The translations under genes were made by a program, and so were the position numbers. Positions 26,201-35,200 of a stretch of DNA of 64,000 bases are shown here, piece by piece. The notes under the pieces were generated by a model. That model was given only the letters and a program-made list of their open reading frames with translations, was not told the DNA's origin and did not search any database. Positions within the stretch are counted from its first letter, which is position 1. Each line of letters begins with the position of its first letter. Origin of the DNA: Flabesymbios commensalis (Eukaryota; Annelida; Polychaeta; Terebellida; Flabelligeridae); assembly GCA_964017125.1 (NCBI GenBank), contig OZ024902.1:55223245-55287244 (forward strand), in the 5' to 3' direction.

Positions 26201-29200
26201 CCCTAGTTTTCAATTTGAAATCATCATAAATTTCATAGTTTGCTTTTCCTGATTCATTTGAATACCTATGTTATGTGTCTACGGCCAGTAGAAATATTTG
26301 AATTCTTACAGTGCGGGGATCTACTTTGGACGTCAGATTTTGATGACTAAAGTCGATCCCCGCGCTGTTAGGGTTAACATGCTTTACAATTTTCTTTTGT
26401 ATGTTTTAACAGAACAAAGAACTCTCTTCAAACACAACAGACTGCTTGGGAACAATGGCCAATATATGTCGGGTTATGATAGAGAACCCGTAAGTTTTTC
26501 TGATAGCATATTTTACAACTTCAATAGTTATGATAATTTATGTTATTATTATTTAGATTATGTATTTTTTTTCATTTAAGCCCTCAGCACAACATTTATT
26601 AGTAATGATTGATGCACACACAAAAAAAGGCAAATTCCACCATTTCAAATTGAATGTGATATAAGAATATGGACCTTAAACCAGTAAAGGCTGTTTAGCA
26701 TGACTCAACACATGATTAAGAACACGAAAAAAAAACTTTTAAAATAATAAATATACATGATGTCTACATGATGCAGATCACAATTTTGTTTTATATTTTG
26801 TTGTATGAAACACTAATATGTTGTTATAGCTGAATCTCAAGGTCTAGGAATCAGGAAATTTTTATATGAAACTGTTTAGAAACGATTAAACACTGATCAA
26901 CAACACAAGAAAAAACAACACAAGAAAAAACATTTTTTAATTTGGTGATACAGTAAACAGTGATGTCAAATCATTGATATTGTATATGTTTAATATAGTA
27001 TGTGTTCTGGTTACAGGAATTATAGGTCAAAGTTTCAAAATGAAGAAACAGTAATGTTCTGTCTACGAGTGATGGTGGGAGTTATTATTCTCTATGATCA
27101 TGTTCATCCTATTGGCGCTTTTGCTAAGAGCTCAAATATAGAGGTGACACAATTTAATTTTTGTTGGGCATTGATAACCATTATAAACCTTTATATAGTT
27201 AGACACATGGATAAGAGGTTTCAAGCATGCTTTAAAGAAAATTATTTACAAATGTCCCTGAAATTGATAAAATAGTTCATTGTAGTTGCTTAGTTGATCA
27301 AATCATTCTATTAGTTGCCTATCTTTCATCATTTGAAGCTGGTGATTGTGTTAGAAATTCCAGCCAACATTGGAGCGATAACAATGTTAATTATTTAATA
27401 TTATAGGTATATAATTCTGGCAGCTCTCATCTATTATCATACAAAGCTGCATTAGTGGTAAGACATTCGCAAGGAATGGGAAACGGCGAACGATACGAAC
27501 GCCTTGCAAATGCCTTACGAACGTTGCAAATGCCGAATATATTTGTAAGCAGGAAGAGAATGACTTGCGAATGTTCTGAATTTGTTACAAACGCTTACAA
27601 ATAGACTGCTTGCACGTGTTTGTGCGTGAACAATTGTCTGATTAAAATAGTTCGGAGTTGCTCACTGTGTGGCGTGTTGTCATTGAAATGTGACAGTTGT
27701 GTGATTAAAACAGTTCAGCGTTGCTCACCGTGTGGCGTACGTGTTGTTATTGAAAAAGGTGTATACTCTGCGAGTGTAGCAAATTTTAAGAGAATGTCAA
27801 ATAATTTTATTTGTTAGCACATTCGCTAACAAACTCACCTATGGGTGAGAGCAGCATTAGAAAACATATTGAACATTGTAGTTATATGCTGAGATATCAC
27901 AATTTTACTACTCGACCAGTGAGAGTTAAAAGGACGTTTATGTAAAATAGAATTATTAATATTACAGTATTGAAACGAACATAAAGATAAACGATCATTG
28001 GCACTTAAGTGTTAATTGTCACGCTGTCTGGGATATAATCCGCCTGTTAATCAGCCGTGGTGGGGGGCATAGCCTCTTACCTCGTTCGGCTAGATCCCAG
28101 CCAGCAGGAATGTTATTACAATGCTGGCCACCATCTGCGGCGCTGGCCCAACATTTACCGTGCATTTGTTCAACGTTTTGTGTTCGATGTGGGGAGCTGT
28201 ACACAGCGTTTTCAGATTCTGTACCAACGTTGTGTACCAACCAGCGTCTAATGCTGTCTGAAATTTAGACAGCACTAGACGCTGGTTGGGCAACTTTGTT
28301 CAGCTACATCGAGAAAAAACTAAAATTACATGTAATTTGAAAATGTATATATAGGAAGAAATCCAATGCAACTTCAAAATTGACAAGCTAAATCAATGAT
28401 GGAGTGAAAATTCAAGGTATAATAATATAAATCTTAAAAAAAGTATCCATCAATCCTACGAGTGCAAGTTTTAGACAATATTTTGAGTTTGTCATGTCCT
28501 AGAGACCATATTTTATCACCTAGCTTTACACTAGGTCCTGTTATCTCGATGAATACAGACATCGATCCAATACTGGTTTAATGTTGTCCCACCATCTGCG
28601 ATGCTGGACCAACATCAAACATAGCATAGCATAGGATGGACGTCCTTTGTGGGAATTGGTGATCTGGTTTACGTTCTCAACTTTCTGTTGATATATTACA
28701 CTGGTATTTTTTTCAAAGTTGATAAATTTTAACCCACTTGAAGTTGTGGGTCGCGATAGCGAGACACAACTTCAAGTGGTTGAAAATTGCTCACATTTCA
28801 ATGTGAATGAAGATGAAGATAAAAATATGGGCAGCTAAAGGGTTAAAAATACTAAAAATATCATTCTATTTAACTAGATAAATGTACAAATTAGCAAGCA
28901 GATGAGATGTACTACTAACCTGTAGTTAGCTGTAGAATTCAGCATTTTGCTCAGGCAAGATGATTACTAAGTGCTCACCAGGTGTCAGTGTTACATTTCT
29001 ACCAATCACTAGAGGGCTATAGTGAAATCACCCTGGACCATGTTTACTATCAGTGACTTATCATACTCTTCAAGTTTACAACATCTAACAATCAGAATGA
29101 ATATATTATTTTTCACACCAGTATTATGTATAAGCTAACCCTCTGGTAACAGAAGTCGATATGCTTGCTTTGTTTTTAGCTCCCGCCGTCACCGTAGGTG

Positions 29201-32200
29201 AGACGGAGGGAGCTATGGATTCTACCTTCGTTTTTTTTTGGCCTCTTCTTTTGCCTATAATTTTGTAAGTGGGTTACTTCCAGGTGGCTAATGGACAGGT
29301 TAAAATATTTTTAATCTGAATTCAATACGCAAGGTTGCAGAGGAGAAAATGATGATGTTACGGCGTTGGGCCGTTGGGTCATTGGGCCGTTGAGCCGTCC
29401 GTAAACAATTCGTTTCCGGAGCATATCTCTGAAAGTACTTGTCCGATTGTCTTCAAATTTTACACACAACACCCCTCGGGGGTCTAGTTGTGCCTTTTGT
29501 GGTATTTGAACTTTGACCTACTTCTGGTTCAGAACTATGACCTATTTAGACGTTTTGACGCGCACTTCGTTTCCGGAGCAGATCTCGAAAAGTACTGGGC
29601 CGATGACAGTCATATTGCACATACATGTTCTCTAAGGTCCCTAGTTGTGACTTTTCAGGTTTTTGGACCTTGACCTTGAAGTTGACCAAGCACTTTGACC
29701 TAATTTATAACATCGGTAAATCCGACTGGAAGATTTTGCGGAATATCATGAAAACCGCTCAAGATAGCTACACCATTACTATAAAACAAATTGTGAGGTT
29801 TCAGGAGAGGATGCATCTTGAAAAATTTCAAGTCGATAAAATTAAAAATGGCCGCCTATCGGCCATTATTCACCTCGACAGGCCTGATATTGTGTAATAT
29901 CATGAAAACCGCTCAAGATATCTACACCATTACTATAAAACAAATTGTAAGGCTTCAGGAGAGGATGCATTTTGAAAAAATTCAAATCGTCCAAGTTCAA
30001 AATGGCCGCCAATCGGCCTTTATTCACTTTCACATGGCCGTTATTTGGTAAACCGTGCTAGATGGCTAGACCATTACTATAAAACAAAATGTGTGATTTC
30101 AGGAGAGGATGTATCTTGAAAAAATTCGACTCGATAAAATTCAAAATGGCCGCTTATCGGCCATTATTCACTTTCACATGGCCGTTATTTGGTCAACCGT
30201 GCTAGATGGCTAGACCATTACTGTAAAACAAAATGTGAGATTTCAGATGAGGATGCATCTTGAAAAAATTTGACTTGATCAAATTTAAAATGGCCGCCTT
30301 TTCGGCCATTATTCATTTTCACATGGCTGATATTTGGTAAACTGTGCTAGATGGCTAGACCATCACCTGATTACTATAAAATAAAGTGTGAGTTTTCGGG
30401 GGAGGATGCACCCTGAAAATTTTTAACTTACGAATTCAAAATGGCCTACAATCAGCATTATTTACCTCGATAGGCCTGATATCAGGTAAACTGTGCTAGA
30501 TAGCTAGACCATTACTATAAAACAAAATGTGACGTTTCGAGAGAGGATGCCTTTTAAAAACTTTTGACTCAATCGAATTCAAAATGGCCGCGTATCGGCT
30601 ACTATTTACTTTCACATTGCTGATATTTGGTAAACCGTGTTAGATAGCTGGACCATTACTACAAAACAAAATGTGAGATTACAAGAGAGGATGCATCTTG
30701 AAAAAATTGACTATCAAATTCAAAATGGCCGCCTATCGGCCATTATTCACTTTCACATAGTCGGTTTTTGGTAACCGTACTAGATGGCTAGACCATTACT
30801 ATAAAACAAAATGTGAGATTTCAGAAGAGGATGCATCTTGAAAAATTTTGACTTGATCAAATTCAAAATGGCCTCCTATCGGCCATTATTCACTTTCACA
30901 TGGGCGATATTTGGTAAACCATGCTAGATGGCTAGACCATTACTATAGAATGAAATGTGAGATTTCAGCTGAGGATGCATCTTGGAAAATTTTGACTTGA
31001 TCAAATTCAAAATGGCCGCCTTTAGGCCATTATTCACTTTCACATGGCCGATTTTTGGTAAACCGTGCTAGATAGCTAGACGATTACTATAGAATGAAAT
31101 GTGAGATTTCAGCTGAGGATGCATCTTGAAAAATTCTGACTCGATCATATTCAAAATGGCCCCCTATCGGCCATTATTTACTTTCACATGCCCAATATTT
31201 TGCAAACTGTGTTAGATGTTAGTCCATTACTATAAAACAAAATTTGAGGTTTCGGGGGAGAATGCACCCTAAGTTTTTAACTAATTTATATCGAATTCAA
31301 AATGACCGTAAATCAGCTATTAGTTAACTCGATTGGCCTGATATCGGGTAAACCGTGCCAGATAGGTAGACCATTACTGGGATACTGATTAGGATCATTA
31401 ATTTCAATGGAGGTTTGCAATCTCTGACAGACTGTCTAGTTCTTATCTTACTCTTAGACTGGGCTTCTTAGACCTAGTTGTCTTGCGTCTTGATTTTTGA
31501 CCTAGACTAGGACTACATTAATAACCCTATACAAAATTGCTTAAATCAAATTCTAATTCGGAGCGGGAGCTCCTGGACTTATGTAGTCTTGTTATATACA
31601 GCATTTTAGGGAAATCAAGAATTATCTATGCAAGATGTAAATATTTTTCAAGGTAGAAAAGTGCATAGTATTGGTTGAAAGACCAGTCTTGTAATAAAAA
31701 ATAAATGACAAATTTTGTAGGTTACATAGCATGAATAAAATTGACATAGCATGACAGTTGTGTGCACATATCTCTATATAAAATTCCTAAATATTTTGAA
31801 ATCTTTAAAAATATAAATACCAAACTGAAAATGGGTTGATGAGCTCTTTCCACTTTGCATTAATCCCTATTTTAGATTTGACCATTATAAATACTTGAAT
31901 ATCCTCAGTAAGGACTACCTCTGTAAAAAGTTGGTTCCCCCACTGTAACTGTTAAGAATATGTACATACTCTGGTGCTGGTTCTAATATTTTGGTGATAA
32001 TGGCTGTTCATAACAAATAAAGCCATTTTTAAGTTAATTTTTTTGTAAGAACTAATTATTCAATATTTGGCGGATTTTTTACTTTTTATCCCCGACCCAA
32101 CAAAGTGATAGTGGGGTTAATGACATCAGCCCTTCTGTCTATTATTTTGTCTCTGCCGGCATGCTTGTTTCCGGAGTTCTTTTGTGCTGAGGGCTATCAG

Positions 32201-35200
32201 ATATGTGATTCCCTATTTTCCTTAACCCTTTAACTGCCGGTGCCGCATATATTCGGGTTTTCATTTTTTATTAGCACACTAAGTCCCACATTTTAAATGT
32301 GTTCAAGATAAAATGTGACATCAACCAGCAAGATTTAAAAATAGTTGACCTATATTTTGTCAAAAATGTATAATTTTCACTCACTTGAAGTTGTGGATAG
32401 CGTCAGCGAGACACAACTTCAAGTGGGTGAAAATTCAAATTGAATAATTTGGCGGTTAACCGACAACATCCACTATTCATCTTCAAGTAGGCAGCTATCC
32501 ATGTATTAGTGATCATGACCCCTTCACTAACCTACTATGAATGAAACTTTACTTACATTCTCAATGAACACATAACTTATAACATTTGTGCATTTCCATC
32601 TGGAGGGTGGGGCGGGGGATGATGGTGACCTTTGGCCTCCTTTTTGAATAAAGCACTATGTGATTTCTCACCTCTTAATGTTGGGCTTTGTTTAGATCTT
32701 GTGTCCTAGCAGGCACAGCCACTAAGGCACCCCCTCACTACGGTGTTAATGTGTACCTGGTACCTCAGAGACGATATTTAAAAAGTCGGCTGCCAAATGT
32801 TTTTTATCACACTATAAACCCTGTACCTTTTGTTTCTTTTAAAATAAAACATGCAAAAATAAACTGCACATGTCAAAGATAACCTGTAAATTATGTGTTG
32901 CTAAATTACACATCAATCTACTGTCATAGCATCTGCAGAATAAGCATAGCCATGATTTTTGTTTCTATGCACTAGCTACTGTTATTGTGAATGCATTTTT
33001 CTGGTTTAACATTAATTATCTTTGCATCTAAACAATTACCTGTACTTAATTTCCCTATACATGTATCATATCATTTTTGCAGGTGAAGAGCTCTATCAGA
33101 GTATTGAAAGAAAATCCGTCCGGTAAAGTGGAAGGACTGCTGAATGCCTTAAGGTCAGATTTATTGCTTAACTCATTAAACATTATATGTTAGGGGTTTA
33201 TATTCCTTGAAAGACACATCCTATTTAAATAAAATGTTTGCCTTCTCTTATTAATAGTTGAAGAATATTTTGGTTGAAGGTATATTGAGATACTGCCTTG
33301 TCATCACCATGTCTGGCCGTGCAGTGCAGTGTTTCGTTTCCGGACAATATCTCTGAAACTGTTAGTCGGATTGCTTTTCATATTGCATAGACACATCCCT
33401 TAGAGGGTGTAGATGTGCCTTTTGGAGGTTATGGACTTTGACCTCATTTTTAGCTCCCGCCGTCACCGTAGGTGAGACGGAGGGAGCTATGGATTATACC
33501 TCCGTTTTTTTTTTTGCCTCTTCTTTTGCCTATAACTTTGTAAGAAAATAAGCTAGGATAACAATTTTTGGTATGTGGGTTACTTCTAGGTGGCTAATGG
33601 ACAGGTTAAAATATTTTTAATCTGAATTCAATACGCAAGGTTGCAGAGGAGAAAATGATGATGTTACGGCGTTGGGCCGTCCGTAAACAATTTGTTTCCG
33701 GAGCATATCTCTGAAAGTACTTGTCCGATTGTCTTCAAATTTTACACACAACACCCCTAGGGGGTCTAGTTGTGCCTTTTGGGGTATTTGAACTTTGACC
33801 TACTTCTGGTTCAGAACTATGACCTATTTAGACGTTTTGACGCGCACTTCGTTTCCGAAGCAGATCTTGAAAAGTACTGGGCCTATGACAGTCATATTGC
33901 ACATACATGTTCTCTAAGGTCCCTAGTTGTGCCTTTTCAGGTTTTTGGACCTTGACCTTGAAGTTGACCCAGCACTTCGACCTAATCTATAACATCGGTA
34001 AATCCGACTGAAAGATTTTGCGGAATATCATGAAAACCGCTCAAGATAGCTACACCATTAATATCAAATAAATTGTAAGGTTTCAGGAGAGGATACATCT
34101 TGAAAAATTTCAAGTCGATAAAATTCAAAATGGCGCCTATTAGCCATTATTCACCTCGACAGGCCTGATATTGTGGAATATCATGAAAACCGCTCAAGAT
34201 ATCTACACCATTACTATAAAACAAATTGTAAGGCTCCAGGAGACGATGCATTTTGAAAAAATTCAACTCGTCCAAGTTCAAAATGGCCGCCAATCGGCCC
34301 TTATTCACTTTCACATGGCCGTTATTTGGTAAACCGTGCTAGATGGCTAGACCATTAATATAAAACAAAATGTGTGATTTCAGGAGAGGATGCATCTTGA
34401 AAAAATTTGACTCGATAAAATTCAAAATGGCCGCTTATCGGCCATTATTCACTTTCACATGGCCGTTATTTGGTCAGCCGTGCTAGATGGCTAGACCATT
34501 ACTGTAAAACAAAATGTGAGATTTCAAATGAGGATGCATCTTGAAAAAATTTGACTCGATCAAATTTAAAATGGCCGCCTTTTCGGCCATTATTCATTTT
34601 CACATGGCTGATATTTGGTAAACCGTGCTAGATGGCTAGACCATTACCTGATTACTATAAAACAAAGTGTGAGTTTTCGGGGGAGGATGCACCCTGAAAA
34701 TTTTTAACTTACGAATTCAAAATGGCCGACAATCAGCATTATTTACCTCGATAGGCCTGATATCAGGTAAACCGAGCTAGATAGCTAGACCATTACTATA
34801 AAACAAAATGTGACGTTTCGAGAGAGGATGTCTTTTAAAGACTTTCGACTCAATCGAATTCAAAATGGCCGCCTATCGGCCACTATTTACTTTCACATTG
34901 CTGATATTTGGTAAACCGTGTTAGATAGCTGGACCATTACTATAAAACAAAATGTGAGATTACAAGAGAGGATGCATCTTGAAAAAAATTGACTAGATCA
35001 AATTCAAAATGGCCGCCTATCGGCCATTATTCACTTTCACATAGCCGGTTTTTGGTAACCGTACTAGATGGCTGGACCATTACTATAAAACAAAATGTGA
35101 GATTTCAGGAGAGGATGCTTCTTGAAGAATTTTGACTCGATCAAATTCAAAATGGCCTCCTATCGGCCATTATTCACTTTCACATGGGCGATATTTGGTA

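Noticed and set aside
7044-33955. Near-identical 61-codon frames beginning MCLLGYL/MCLLWYL in three places
   Set aside because: They lie in the leader of array elements A, B and C and derive from tandem CGTTTCCGGAGCA units. Their recurrence reflects element copies, not a gene family.
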